Part shown: one piece after another, positions 52,625 to 61,174 of the stretch | Layout of the letters: the number at the start of each line of letters is the position of its first letter | How positions within the stretch are numbered: position 1 is the first letter of the stretch | NCBI GenBank assembly: GCA_902778925.1 | Contig: CACYZN010000012.1 | Location: 1 to 64,000 of the forward strand | From: an uncultured Bacteroidota bacterium | Lineage (GTDB): Bacteria > Bacteroidota > Bacteroidia > Bacteroidales > P3 | Length of the DNA: 64,000 nucleotides | Reading direction: 5' to 3' | Translations under genes and position numbers: made by a program | Notes under the pieces: generated by a model | Told to the model about the DNA's origin: nothing | Seen by the model: only the letters and a program-made list of their open reading frames with translations | Database searches by the model: none

Positions 52625-52960
52625 ATGAAAGTAAGAGAACTTGTAGACAAACTGGGGCTGCGCGTGCTGAGCGGCGAGAACGGACTGGACCGCGACATCG
52701 ACGGCTGCTATGTGAGCGACCTGCTGAGCGACGTGATGGGCAACGCCGAGATGGGCAACGTGTGGGTGACCCTGCAGACCCACAAGAACGTGATGGCCAT
52801 AGCCTCGCTCAAGGAGCTGGCCTGCGTCATACTGGTCAAAGGCCTCACCGCCAGCGACGACACCGTGGAGCAAAGCAACGAAGAGGGCATCCCCTTCCTC
52901 TCGACCGACATGCAGACCTACGAGACCGTGGGCAAGATATACCAGCTGCTGAACCAATAG
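52625..52960 (+). CDS. DRTGG-domain protein
   Basis: 111 residues, consisting of a single DRTGG-like domain: MKVRELVDKLGLRVLSGENG, CYVSDLLSDVMGNAEMGNVWVT and a C-terminal LSTDMQTYETVGKIYQLL. Stand-alone DRTGG proteins in anaerobes commonly lie with PHP-domain and iron hydrogenase-related genes. Here the PHP gene follows after 25 nt, but no hydrogenase gene is in the window. The domain is thought to be regulatory, binding a small ligand; its role is unknown. Confidence 0.82.
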   Translation: MKVRELVDKLGLRVLSGENGLDRDIDGCYVSDLLSDVMGNAEMGNVWVTLQTHKNVMAIASLKELACVILVKGLTASDDTVEQSNEEGIPFLSTDMQTYETVGKIYQLLNQ

Positions 52961-52985
52961 ACTGCGGTCGAATAGTCAAGACGCT

Positions 52986-53744
52986 ATGCTATCCCCGTTC
53001 AAAGCCGACCTGCACATACACACGGTGCTTTCGCCGTGCGGCGACCTGGAGATGTCGCCCACGGCCATAGTGGACCGTGCCCTGGCGCGGGGGCTGGACA
53101 TGATAGCCATCAGCGACCACAACACCACGCGCCAGGTGAAAGTGGCGCAGCGCGTGGGCAAGGCGCGCGGCCTGTTCGTGCTCGGCGGCGTCGAGGTCAC
53201 CTCGCAGGAAGAGGCCCACTGCCTCTGCTTCTTCGAGACCGACGACCAGCTCGACCAGATGCAGGCCTTCCTCGACGCCCACCTGCCACCCATCCCCAAC
53301 GATGAAGACCGCTTCGGCTACCAGCTCATCGTCGACGAGAACGAGGAAATCGTGGGCGAAGAGCCCTACCACCTGCTCAACGCCATCGACGTCGACATCG
53401 ACGGCCTCTACGACGAGGTGCACCGCATAGGCGGCCTCTTCGTGCCGGCCCACATCAACAAGGGCACCACCAGCCTCACCAGCCAGCTGGGCTTTGTGCC
53501 GCCCGACCTGCGGGCCGACGGGCTCGAGATAAACCGCTTCACCACTCGCGACGAGATGGTGAAGAAATTCGCCTACCTGAAGCGCTTCAACTTCATCACC
53601 GACAGCGACGCCCACTTCATCGACAACGTGGGCGACGTGTACAACGTAATCCACATGGAACACCGCTCCTTCGCCGAATTTGCCAAAGCCCTGCGCGGCG
53701 AGGACGGGCGTTGGATAGACACCATGGCATTCCGACAAAAATAA
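52986..53744 (+). CDS. PHP-domain phosphoesterase
   Basis: 252 residues. Metal-binding motifs of the PHP fold: ADLHIHTVLSPCGD near the N-terminus, AISDHNTT, GGVEVTSQEEAHCL, VPAHINKG and TDSDAHF. These His/Asp clusters bind two or three metal ions for phosphoester hydrolysis. The substrate is unknown; related proteins act on nucleoside 3',5'-bisphosphates or on small RNAs. It is co-transcribed with the DRTGG gene. Confidence 0.88.
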   Translation: MLSPFKADLHIHTVLSPCGDLEMSPTAIVDRALARGLDMIAISDHNTTRQVKVAQRVGKARGLFVLGGVEVTSQEEAHCLCFFETDDQLDQMQAFLDAHLPPIPNDEDRFGYQLIVDENEEIVGEEPYHLLNAIDVDIDGLYDEVHRIGGLFVPAHINKGTTSLTSQLGFVPPDLRADGLEINRFTTRDEMVKKFAYLKRFNFITDSDAHFIDNVGDVYNVIHMEHRSFAEFAKALRGEDGRWIDTMAFRQK

Positions 53745-53759
53745 AACAACCCCATCATC

Positions 53760-54518
53760 ATGAAAAGAACAGTCCTTGCCCTGATGCTGGCCCTGCTAGG
53801 CACAGTGGCCGCAGCCCAGCCCAAGCTCGACGGCGCACCGGCTCCGTCGCACCACAACCTCACCTTCTCGTCGCAGCACGGCGAGACCTTCACCGTGTTC
53901 ATCGACGGCGACCAGCAGAACCGCATGCCGCAAAGCCGCGTGATGGTGAACAACGTGAGCAGCCAGACCCACGAGGTGGTCATCGTCACCAAACGGCCCG
54001 TCGAGAAAGCCGCCGTCCTCAGCCTGCGGCCCGGCGAGCCCAACGTGGTCGTCAACATCAACTACGACCAGCGTCTCGAGAAACTATACCTCTACACCGC
54101 CGCCCACAACCGGGCCGAGACCGCCGAGGCCTTAGACCAGCCGCAGCGCCGCCGCCTGGAGAGGCCCACGCGTGCGCCCCTGGGCGTTCAGCATGAAGCA
54201 CCCCTCGCCCGCCCCGCCCACAAACCGGCCCCCGTCAACGACGACGAGCTGAACAGCATGGCCGCACGCATGCAGGCCCAGTCGTTCGACAGTGACCGAC
54301 TGGCACTGGGCAAAGTGCTGGTGACCTCGTCGAGCCTCACCGCCGCCCAGATAGCCTATCTGGCACGCACCCTCGACTACAGCCAATCGCAGGTCGAATT
54401 CCTCAAATACGCCTACGCCTACTGCTCCGACAAGAACAACTACTCCACCACGGTCGACATACTCACCTACCGCGCCGACCGCCAGAAGGTGCTCGACTAC
54501 ATAGCCACCCAGCGATAG
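53760..54518 (+). CDS. Secreted DUF4476 protein
   Basis: 252 residues. Signal peptide about 1-19 (MLALLGTVAAAQ). An N-terminal beta domain (FTVFIDGDQQNRMPQSRVMV) is followed by a Pro/Arg-rich linker (about 120-155), then the C-terminal DUF4476 domain with MAARMQAQSFDSDRLALGKV and VEFLKYAYAYCSDKNNYSTTVD. The family is found in Bacteroidota periplasm or surface; function unknown. A strong bidirectional terminator follows. Confidence 0.85.
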   Translation: MKRTVLALMLALLGTVAAAQPKLDGAPAPSHHNLTFSSQHGETFTVFIDGDQQNRMPQSRVMVNNVSSQTHEVVIVTKRPVEKAAVLSLRPGEPNVVVNINYDQRLEKLYLYTAAHNRAETAEALDQPQRRRLERPTRAPLGVQHEAPLARPAHKPAPVNDDELNSMAARMQAQSFDSDRLALGKVLVTSSSLTAAQIAYLARTLDYSQSQVEFLKYAYAYCSDKNNYSTTVDILTYRADRQKVLDYIATQR

Positions 54519-54532
54519 GCTGGAGGCAGGAA

Positions 54533-54571
54533 AATGGCGGGGCCCGCTGCATTGCAGCGGGCCCCGCCATT
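54533..54571. terminator. Bidirectional hairpin terminator
   Basis: An 18-bp perfect stem (54533-54550 with 54554-54571), loop att, between convergent genes. Confidence 0.85.
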
Positions 54572-54587
54572 GTTGTATACCCTTCCG

Positions 54588-56312
54588 CTACTCGGCGCGG
54601 AAGCTGGACAGGTCGGCCTCGGTGAAGTGCATCACATAGTAGGCCTTGGCACAGATATCCTCTTCGGCCATGCGGACATACACGTTGGCACTGTCGGCAA
54701 AGCGCTTGCGCAGCTCGCCCTCGGCGCGCGTGGCGTCGTCGGTGATAAGGAGGCTCATGATGAGCTCGGCCGTCATGTCGTAGAGGCGGCGGGCCAGGAA
54801 GTCGTGCACCTCCTGCGAGCCCTGCTCCTTCACATAGTTCACAGCCTTCTCGTACAGATCCACCAGCGGGGCGATGCGGGCCTTCAGGGGCTTCATCTCC
54901 TCGCTCACCTCGCTCTGCATCATGTCGCGTATCACCTGCAGGTAGGTGCCGTTTGTCACATAGCGTATGGCAGCCACCACCTGCAACTGCGTGGTGCCCT
55001 CGTATATGCTGAAGATGCGGGCGTCGCGGTACAGGCGCTGACTCTTATATTCCATGATGAAGCCCGAGCCGCCGTGGATGCTGATGGCGTCGTAGGCGTT
55101 CTGGCTGGCGTACTCGCTGTTCATGCCCTTGGCTATCGGGGTAAAGGCGTCGGCCAGCTTGCTGTACTGCTTCATCTCGGTGCGCTCCTCGGGCGTCAGC
55201 TTGCGGAAGCGCGAGATGTCCTCGAGGCTCTTGTAGATGTCCACATAGCGCGAGGTGCAGTAGAGCAGCGAACGGCCCGCGTCGAGCTTGGCCTTCATGC
55301 GCGAAAGCATGTCGTATACGGCCGGGAAGTTGATAATCTTCTCGCCGAACTGGGCGCGCTCGCGGGCGTAGGCCAGACCCTCGTTGTAGGCTTCCTGCTC
55401 CACACCCACACTCTGGGCGGCGATGCCCAGGCGGGCACCGTTCATCAGGGCCATGACGTACTTGATGAGGCCCAGCTTGCGGTCGCCGCACAGCTCGGCC
55501 TTGGCGTTCTTGTAGGTCAGCTCGCAGGTGGGGCTGCCGTGGATGCCCAGCTTGTGCTCGATGTGGCGCACGTCGACGCCACCGTTGCGCTTGTCGTAGA
55601 TGAACATAGAGAGACCGCGACCGTCCTTGGTGCCCTCCTCGCTGCGTGCGAGGACGAGGTGGATGTCGGAGTCGCCGTTGGTGATGAAGCGCTTCACGCC
55701 ATTCAGGCGCCAGCACTGCTCCTTCTCGTCGTAGGTGGCCTTGAGCATGACGCGCTGCAGGTCGCTGCCGGCATCGGGTTCGGTGAGGTCCATGCTCATG
55801 GTCTCGCCCTTGCAGATGCGTGGTATGTACTTCTCGCGCTGCTCGTCGCTGCCGAACTCGTAGAGGGTGTCGATGCAGCTCTGCAGGCTCCAGATGTTCT
55901 GGAAACCGGCATCGGCGGCGCTGATCACCTCGCTCATCATCGAGAAGACGGTCGACGGAAGGTTGAGTCCGCCGTAGCGGCGCGGCATCGAGACGCCGTA
56001 GAGGCCGGCCTTGCGCGTGATGTCCAGGTTCTCGAAGGTCTTCGAGGCGTAGATCATGCGGCCGTTCTCGAGGTGCGGACCTTCGAGGTCGACGCTCTCC
56101 GAGTTGGGCTCGATGGTGTTGGCGGCCACGTCGCCCGTGATGTCGAGCACGCGACGGTAGTTCTCGATGGCGTCCTCGTGGTCGACGGGGGCGAAATCGA
56201 TGCCCTTGGCTGCATCTTCAAAGTTGTTCTCCTTGAGTTCCACCAGCCTTTTCATCAGCGGATGCTCCAGGTGGAAATCAATCTCCGGATGGTCGGTATA
56301 GTAGTTTGCCAT
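54588..56312 (-). CDS. Acyl-CoA dehydrogenase
   Basis: 574 residues, the long form with a C-terminal extension. FAD-binding and catalytic parts are present: MSMDLTEPDAGSDLQ, RFITNGDSDIHLVLARSEEG, SIHGGSGFIMEY and IFSIYEGTTQLQ, in which the Glu of YEGT is the expected catalytic base. It oxidises acyl-CoA to enoyl-CoA and passes electrons to the electron transfer flavoprotein coded just upstream. The substrate chain length cannot be told. Confidence 0.94.
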   Translation of the reverse strand: MANYYTDHPEIDFHLEHPLMKRLVELKENNFEDAAKGIDFAPVDHEDAIENYRRVLDITGDVAANTIEPNSESVDLEGPHLENGRMIYASKTFENLDITRKAGLYGVSMPRRYGGLNLPSTVFSMMSEVISAADAGFQNIWSLQSCIDTLYEFGSDEQREKYIPRICKGETMSMDLTEPDAGSDLQRVMLKATYDEKEQCWRLNGVKRFITNGDSDIHLVLARSEEGTKDGRGLSMFIYDKRNGGVDVRHIEHKLGIHGSPTCELTYKNAKAELCGDRKLGLIKYVMALMNGARLGIAAQSVGVEQEAYNEGLAYARERAQFGEKIINFPAVYDMLSRMKAKLDAGRSLLYCTSRYVDIYKSLEDISRFRKLTPEERTEMKQYSKLADAFTPIAKGMNSEYASQNAYDAISIHGGSGFIMEYKSQRLYRDARIFSIYEGTTQLQVVAAIRYVTNGTYLQVIRDMMQSEVSEEMKPLKARIAPLVDLYEKAVNYVKEQGSQEVHDFLARRLYDMTAELIMSLLITDDATRAEGELRKRFADSANVYVRMAEEDICAKAYYVMHFTEADLSSFRAE

Positions 56313-56315
56313 GGC

Positions 56316-57338
56316 TTATTTGCTGTTTTGTTTGTAATACTTTATCAGTTTCGGGACAACCTCCTCGACGGTGCCGGTGATTACGTAGTCGGCAATCTTG
56401 TTGATGGGGGCGTCGGGGTCGCTGTTGATGCTGATGATGATGCCGCTGTCCTGCATGCCGGCGATGTGCTGTATCTGGCCGCTGATGCCGCAGGCAATGT
56501 AGACCTTGGGGTGCACGGTGACGCCCGTCTGGCCTATCTGGCGGTCGTTGTCGATCCATCCGGCGTCGACGGCGGCACGGCTGCCACCCACCTCGCCGTG
56601 GAGCACCTTGGCCAGCTCGAAGAGCATGTCGAAGCCCTCCTTCGAGCCCACGCCGTAGCCACCGCTGACCACGATGGGTGCGCCCTTGAGGTTGTGCTTG
56701 GCGGCCTCGACGTGGTGGTCGAGCACCTTCACCACGAAGGCCTCGGGGCCGACGTACTTGCCCACCTCGGGGTAGACGACCTCTTTGCGGCAGGCTCCGT
56801 CGTAGAGGGCCTTCTGCATGACGCCGCTGCGCACGGTGGCCATCTGCGGACGGTGGTCGGGGTTGACGATGGTGGCCACGATGTTGCCACCGAAGGCGGG
56901 ACGTATCTGGTAGAGCAGGTTGTCGTAAACCTGGCCGCTCTTCTTGTCCTCGTAGGGGCCTATCTCGAGCTGCGTGCAGTCGGCGGTGAGGCCGCTGGTG
57001 AGCGACGAGGAGACGCGCGGACCCAGGTCGCGCCCGATGACGGTGGCGCCCATGAGGCATATCTGCGGCTGCTCCTCGCGGAAGAGGTTCACCACTATGT
57101 CGGTGTGCGGGGCCGAGGTGTAGGGGAAGAGGCCCTGGCCGTCGAAGACGTAGAGCTTGTCGACGCCGTAGGGCAGTATCTGGTCTTCCACCTTGCCTCG
57201 GATGCCGGTGCCTATGACCACGGCTTCCAGGTCGACCTTCAGCTCATTGGCAAGTTTGCGACCCTTGGTGAGAAGTTCCTGCGAGACCTCGCGGACTTCG
57301 CAACCTTCTATTTCTATATATACGAAAACACTGTTCAT
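56316..57338 (-). CDS. etfA: Electron transfer flavoprotein alpha subunit
   Basis: 340 residues from the ATG at 57336-57338; the frame extends 12 codons upstream over etfB. The C-terminal FAD domain has GWIDNDRQIGQTGVTVHPKV and GISGQIQHIAGMQDSG followed by SINSDPDAPINKIADY, the standard etfA signature. It pairs with etfB to carry electrons from the acyl-CoA dehydrogenase three bases downstream. Confidence 0.95.
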   Translation of the reverse strand: MNSVFVYIEIEGCEVREVSQELLTKGRKLANELKVDLEAVVIGTGIRGKVEDQILPYGVDKLYVFDGQGLFPYTSAPHTDIVVNLFREEQPQICLMGATVIGRDLGPRVSSSLTSGLTADCTQLEIGPYEDKKSGQVYDNLLYQIRPAFGGNIVATIVNPDHRPQMATVRSGVMQKALYDGACRKEVVYPEVGKYVGPEAFVVKVLDHHVEAAKHNLKGAPIVVSGGYGVGSKEGFDMLFELAKVLHGEVGGSRAAVDAGWIDNDRQIGQTGVTVHPKVYIACGISGQIQHIAGMQDSGIIISINSDPDAPINKIADYVITGTVEEVVPKLIKYYKQNSK

Positions 57339-57339
57339 A

Positions 57340-58209
57340 CTATCCAATGATTTTGTCGTTAAGCAGTTCAACAATGAGGCCCTCGATGTCGGCGTCGGCG
57401 CCGGTGAGGGTCTTGCTTTCCTTGGCCTGGAAGGCTATGCTCTGCACCTCCTTGACCTTGGTGGGGCTGCCGCTCATGCCGCACTGGCCGGGGTCGCCGT
57501 CGACATCGGCCACACTCCACTGGGTGAGGTTCAGGTAGGGGCGCTCGGCGCGCAGGGCCTTGCGCTTGTCGTCGTCGGCCACCTCGAGCGGGCAGGCGGC
57601 GTATTTGTATTTCATCACCAGCTTGGCGTTGGCGGGACGGCACTCGGCGGCGCTTCCGTTGACGGTAACCACCAGCGGCAGCGGGGCTTCGACCACCTCA
57701 ACGCCGCCGTCGATCATGCGGCGTATGGTGGCCTTGCCGTTCTCCACCTTGAGTATTTCCTCGGCGTAGGTCACCTGGTTCAGACCCAGCTTCTGGGCCA
57801 CCTGGGGACCCACCTGGGCGGTATCGCCGTCGATGGCCTGGCGGCCGCCGATGACTAGGTCGACGTCGCCTATCTTCTTGATGGCGGTGGCCAGGGCGTA
57901 GCTGGTGGCCAGCGTGTCGGCACCGGCAAAGAGGCGGTCGGTGAGCAGCCAGCCCGTGTCGGCGCCACGGTAGAGGCCTTCGCGGATAATCTCGCCGGCA
58001 CGCGGCGGACCCATGGTAAGCAGGCCTACGGTGGTGCCGGGGTTCTGTTCCTTTATGCGGAGCGCCTGCTCCAGGGCGTTGAGGTCTTCGGGATTGAAAA
58101 TAGCCGGCAAAGCAGCACGGTTCACCGTGCCCTCGGGCGTCATGGCATCCTTGCCAACGTTGCGAGTGTCAGGTACTTGTTTGGCTAGTACAACGATTTT
58201 CAAGTTCAT
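57340..58209 (-). CDS. etfB: Electron transfer flavoprotein beta subunit
   Basis: 289 residues. KIVVLAKQVPDTRNVG at the N-terminus, then FNPEDLNALEQALRIKE, DLVIGGRQAIDGDTAQVGPQ and AAECRPANAKLVMKYKYA are EtfB landmarks. First gene of the etfB-etfA-acd operon; its stop is one base from the etfA start. The operon serves beta-oxidation-like or butyryl-CoA forming metabolism; which one cannot be decided here. Confidence 0.96.
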   Translation of the reverse strand: MNLKIVVLAKQVPDTRNVGKDAMTPEGTVNRAALPAIFNPEDLNALEQALRIKEQNPGTTVGLLTMGPPRAGEIIREGLYRGADTGWLLTDRLFAGADTLATSYALATAIKKIGDVDLVIGGRQAIDGDTAQVGPQVAQKLGLNQVTYAEEILKVENGKATIRRMIDGGVEVVEAPLPLVVTVNGSAAECRPANAKLVMKYKYAACPLEVADDDKRKALRAERPYLNLTQWSVADVDGDPGQCGMSGSPTKVKEVQSIAFQAKESKTLTGADADIEGLIVELLNDKIIG

Positions 58210-58231
58210 ATCTTAACATTATTTAAGTATG

Positions 58232-58265
58232 CAAAAGTACAACTATTTTCCAATACCACAACAAA
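58232..58265 (-). promoter_or_regulatory. Promoter of the etfBA-acd operon
   Basis: On the minus strand TTTG at 58262-58265 and TACTTTTG at 58232-58239, spacer 22 nt, slightly long. Confidence 0.5.
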
Positions 58266-58318
58266 AAATCTCGCCCGAAACCCGTTTTTTAACATTTCCG
58301 CGCCCCACCGCCGCCCCT

Positions 58319-58450
58319 TCCCATCCCCGTCCCCTCCCCTTCCGGTCCGGCCGTTCTTATGTCGTTCTTATGTATTTCTTATGTTGTATTTATGTTTAAA
58401 ACATAAGAAATACATAAGAAATACATAAGAAGTACATAAGAATGATTGTG
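58319..58450. repeat. 11-bp-periodic array R3 with hairpin
   Basis: Units cgttcttatgt (58352-58362 and 58363-58373), atttcttatgt and tgtatttatgt face, across ttaaaacataa, the units gaaatacataa (58407-58417 and 58418-58428) and gaagtacataa. C-rich units stand on the left. The core folds into a hairpin of more than 40 bp per arm. Confidence 0.85.
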
Positions 58451-58523
58451 AGGCGATTGCAAAGACGGCCGATTTCGAGGCAAAAAAAAACAACTTGTCG
58501 GCGCGCATATCAAGAAATATGTG

Positions 58524-58531
58524 TATTTTTG
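58524..58531 (+). promoter_or_regulatory. Possible -7 element of trkA
   Basis: TATTTTTG, 38 nt before the trkA start; no -33 element at the right distance. Confidence 0.4.
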
Positions 58532-58568
58532 CAGCCCGATTTTGTAAACCGCAACATACGAGAAGACA

Positions 58569-59909
58569 ATGAAAATCATCATAGCCGGCGACGGCGAGGT
58601 GGGTGTCCACCTGGCCAAGTCGCTATCAGAATTGGACTACGACATCACCGTGGTCGACCCGCACGACGAGCTGCTGAAACGGCTCGAGAGCGAGACCGAC
58701 CTGCTGACCATAGTGGGCGACGCCACCTCGCCCACGGTGCTGCGCGATGCCGGCGTGGCCGACTGCGACCTCTTCCTGGCCGTGCTGCACCACGAGAGCG
58801 TGAACCTGATGAGCTGCCTGCTGGCCAAGAAGCTGAAGGCCAAGAAGACGGTGGCACGCATCACCAACGCCGAACTGCTCGCGCCACGCAACCGCGAGAT
58901 GATGCGCGAGATGGGCGTCGACGAGATGGTGTGCCCCGAACGCATAGCCGCCAAGGAGATCACCAACCTGCTGGCCAACTCGGTGGCCACCGAGTTCTTC
59001 GACTTCAGCGACGGACTGCTCACCATGTACGTCATACGCCTCGAAGACGGCTCGCCCGTGGTGGGCCACGCGGTGAAGGACCTGGCTCAGACCTACCGCG
59101 ACCTGCAAGTGAAGGTGGTGGCACTGCTGCGCGGCGGCGAGACCATCATACCCCACGGCGACACGGTGTTCCACGCCGGCGACCTGGCCTACATCATAGG
59201 GCACGCCGGACAGGTAGACAACATAAACCGCGTGGCCGGCAAGAAGGCCTTCAGCATACGGCGCGTGATGATGGCCGGCGGCGGACGCATAGGCCGCTAT
59301 GCCGCACAGAACCTGCAGGACAGCATGCACGTCACTCTCATCGAGGAAGACCGTGCCCGCGCCGAGGAACTCAGCGCCTCGCTGTCCGACACCCTCGTCA
59401 TCAACGGCGACGCCACCAACATCGAGCTGCTCAAAGAGGAAGGCCTCGAGCGGGCCGACGCCTTCATAAGCGTGACCAACTCGAGCGAGACCAACGTGCT
59501 CACCTGCCTCCACGCCAAGCGCCTCGGCGTGCGCCGCACCATAGCGCTGGTCGAGAACACAGGCTTCATCACCATCTCGCAGGACATCGGCATCGACACC
59601 ATCATAAACAAGAAGCTCATCACCGCCAGCTACATCGCCCGCTTCATCGTGAAGGGCGACGCCGTGAGCAGCAAGTGGCTCAGCGGCACCAACGCCGAGG
59701 TGCTCGAGCTGAAGGTGGGCAAGTGGTCGCCGGCCACACGCAAACCCATCGGCCAGCTCGACATGCCGGTGGGCGCCACCATAGGCGGCATCACCCGCGG
59801 CCGCGAGACCATGCTCCCCAGCCGCGAACTGCAACTGAAACAAGGCGACCGCGTGGTGGTATTCACCATGCCCAAGGTCATGGCCACCGTGGCAAGACTG
59901 TTCGATTGA
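58569..59909 (+). CDS. trkA: Trk potassium uptake regulatory subunit TrkA
   Basis: 446 residues, two tandem RCK units. Nucleotide-binding motifs IIAGDGEVGVHLAKSL (N-terminus) and MMAGGGRIGRYAAQNL (about residue 236), each followed by an RCK_C domain. TrkA binds NAD(H) or ATP/ADP in the cytosol and gates TrkH. The stop overlaps the trkH1 start by four bases. Confidence 0.95.
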   Translation: MKIIIAGDGEVGVHLAKSLSELDYDITVVDPHDELLKRLESETDLLTIVGDATSPTVLRDAGVADCDLFLAVLHHESVNLMSCLLAKKLKAKKTVARITNAELLAPRNREMMREMGVDEMVCPERIAAKEITNLLANSVATEFFDFSDGLLTMYVIRLEDGSPVVGHAVKDLAQTYRDLQVKVVALLRGGETIIPHGDTVFHAGDLAYIIGHAGQVDNINRVAGKKAFSIRRVMMAGGGRIGRYAAQNLQDSMHVTLIEEDRARAEELSASLSDTLVINGDATNIELLKEEGLERADAFISVTNSSETNVLTCLHAKRLGVRRTIALVENTGFITISQDIGIDTIINKKLITASYIARFIVKGDAVSSKWLSGTNAEVLELKVGKWSPATRKPIGQLDMPVGATIGGITRGRETMLPSRELQLKQGDRVVVFTMPKVMATVARLFD

Positions 59910-61174
59910 CACACAACAAGAACATAGACAGCTACCGACTCACCATCATCCTCTGGCTGGTGGCCACACTGCTCGGAGCGGTGCCCTACTTCGTCACCGG
60001 CGCCGTGCCCGGCATCACCGACGCCGTGTTCGAGTCGGTGAGCGGCTTCACCACCACCGGCAGCTCGGTGGTGGCCGACCCGGCAGCCCTGCCGGCCTGG
60101 CTGCGCCTGTGGCGCGCCGCCACACAGTGGGTGGGCGGACTCGGACTGGTGCTCTTCGCCGTGGCCATGATACCACGGCTACGCAACGCATCGTCGCAAC
60201 TCTACGCCGCCGAGTTCTCGGGCACCCAGCAACGCAAGCTGCACCCGCACATGGCCCGCAACGTGAGCCGCATGTGGATGGTCTACACCCTGCTCACCCT
60301 GGGACTGACGGCAGCCCTGGCCTCGTGCGGCAACGACATGCTCGACTCGCTGTGCCTGGCCCTGAGCACCGTGTCGACCGGCGGCTTCCTGACCACAGCC
60401 TCGGGCATGGCCTCCTACAACCAAGCCACCCTCGACGTAATCACCGTCTTCATGTTTGCCAGCGGCATCAACCTGGCACTCATATACAACTTCCTGACCC
60501 TGCACTGGCGGCGGCTGCGTCGCAGCGACGAGTTCATCGTCTACGCCGTGGTCTTCGCCCTGGCGGTGGCCGTGTGCTCGGTGGCCTTCGGGCTGAACGG
60601 CACACCCTGGAGCCAGTCGATACGGTACTCGCTGTTCCACATAGCATCGACCATGAGCACATGCGGCTTCTACACCGAGGCGCCTGCCCGGTGGCCCTTC
60701 GTGGCGTCGGTTATCACCTTCCTGCTGATACTGAGCGGCGCCATGGCCGGCTCGACCGGCGGCGGCATCAAGCTGCGACGGCTCATGACCATCAACCTCT
60801 ACCTGCGCAACTACTTCACCCGCATGCTCCATCCCGCAGCGGTGCTGAGCATCAAGATAGACCGCAAGGTGGTGGAGCCCGACTACGTGAACAAGATATT
60901 CGGGTTCGTGTTCCTGTACATACTCTTCATCATCGGCGGCGCCTTCGTGCTCACCATCACCGGCAGCAGCGTGGCCGAGGCCTTCTGCCTGGCCGCGGCC
61001 AACATCTCCAATCTGGGCCCCTCGCCCATCATCAACAGCCTGGGGGCCAACTTCGAGTACGCACTGCTGCCCGATGCCGCCAAGTGGACGCTGGCCGTGC
61101 TCATGCTGGCCGGCCGACTCGAGATATTCGCCCTGTTGGCCATTGTTTCACCCTCATACTGGCGCCGGCAATGA
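59906..61174 (+). CDS. trkH: Trk potassium channel subunit TrkH, N-terminally short copy
   Basis: 422 residues if started at TTG 59906, which overlaps the trkA stop; no ATG exists upstream of the first conserved helix. The four selectivity loops are intact (SGFTTTGSSV, STVSTGGF, STMSTCGF, NISNLGPS), as is AGSTGGGIKLRR. Compared with the next gene, about 60 residues, that is the first two helices, are missing. It may form a mixed channel with the second TrkH. Confidence 0.85.
   Translation: MTHNKNIDSYRLTIILWLVATLLGAVPYFVTGAVPGITDAVFESVSGFTTTGSSVVADPAALPAWLRLWRAATQWVGGLGLVLFAVAMIPRLRNASSQLYAAEFSGTQQRKLHPHMARNVSRMWMVYTLLTLGLTAALASCGNDMLDSLCLALSTVSTGGFLTTASGMASYNQATLDVITVFMFASGINLALIYNFLTLHWRRLRRSDEFIVYAVVFALAVAVCSVAFGLNGTPWSQSIRYSLFHIASTMSTCGFYTEAPARWPFVASVITFLLILSGAMAGSTGGGIKLRRLMTINLYLRNYFTRMLHPAAVLSIKIDRKVVEPDYVNKIFGFVFLYILFIIGGAFVLTITGSSVAEAFCLAAANISNLGPSPIINSLGANFEYALLPDAAKWTLAVLMLAGRLEIFALLAIVSPSYWRRQ

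Larger units (their letters stand above)
58210..58568. other. Divergent intergenic region between etfB and trkA
   Basis: About 360 bp without a gene. It holds the etfB promoter, array R3 with its hairpin and the trkA promoter region. Confidence 0.75.
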
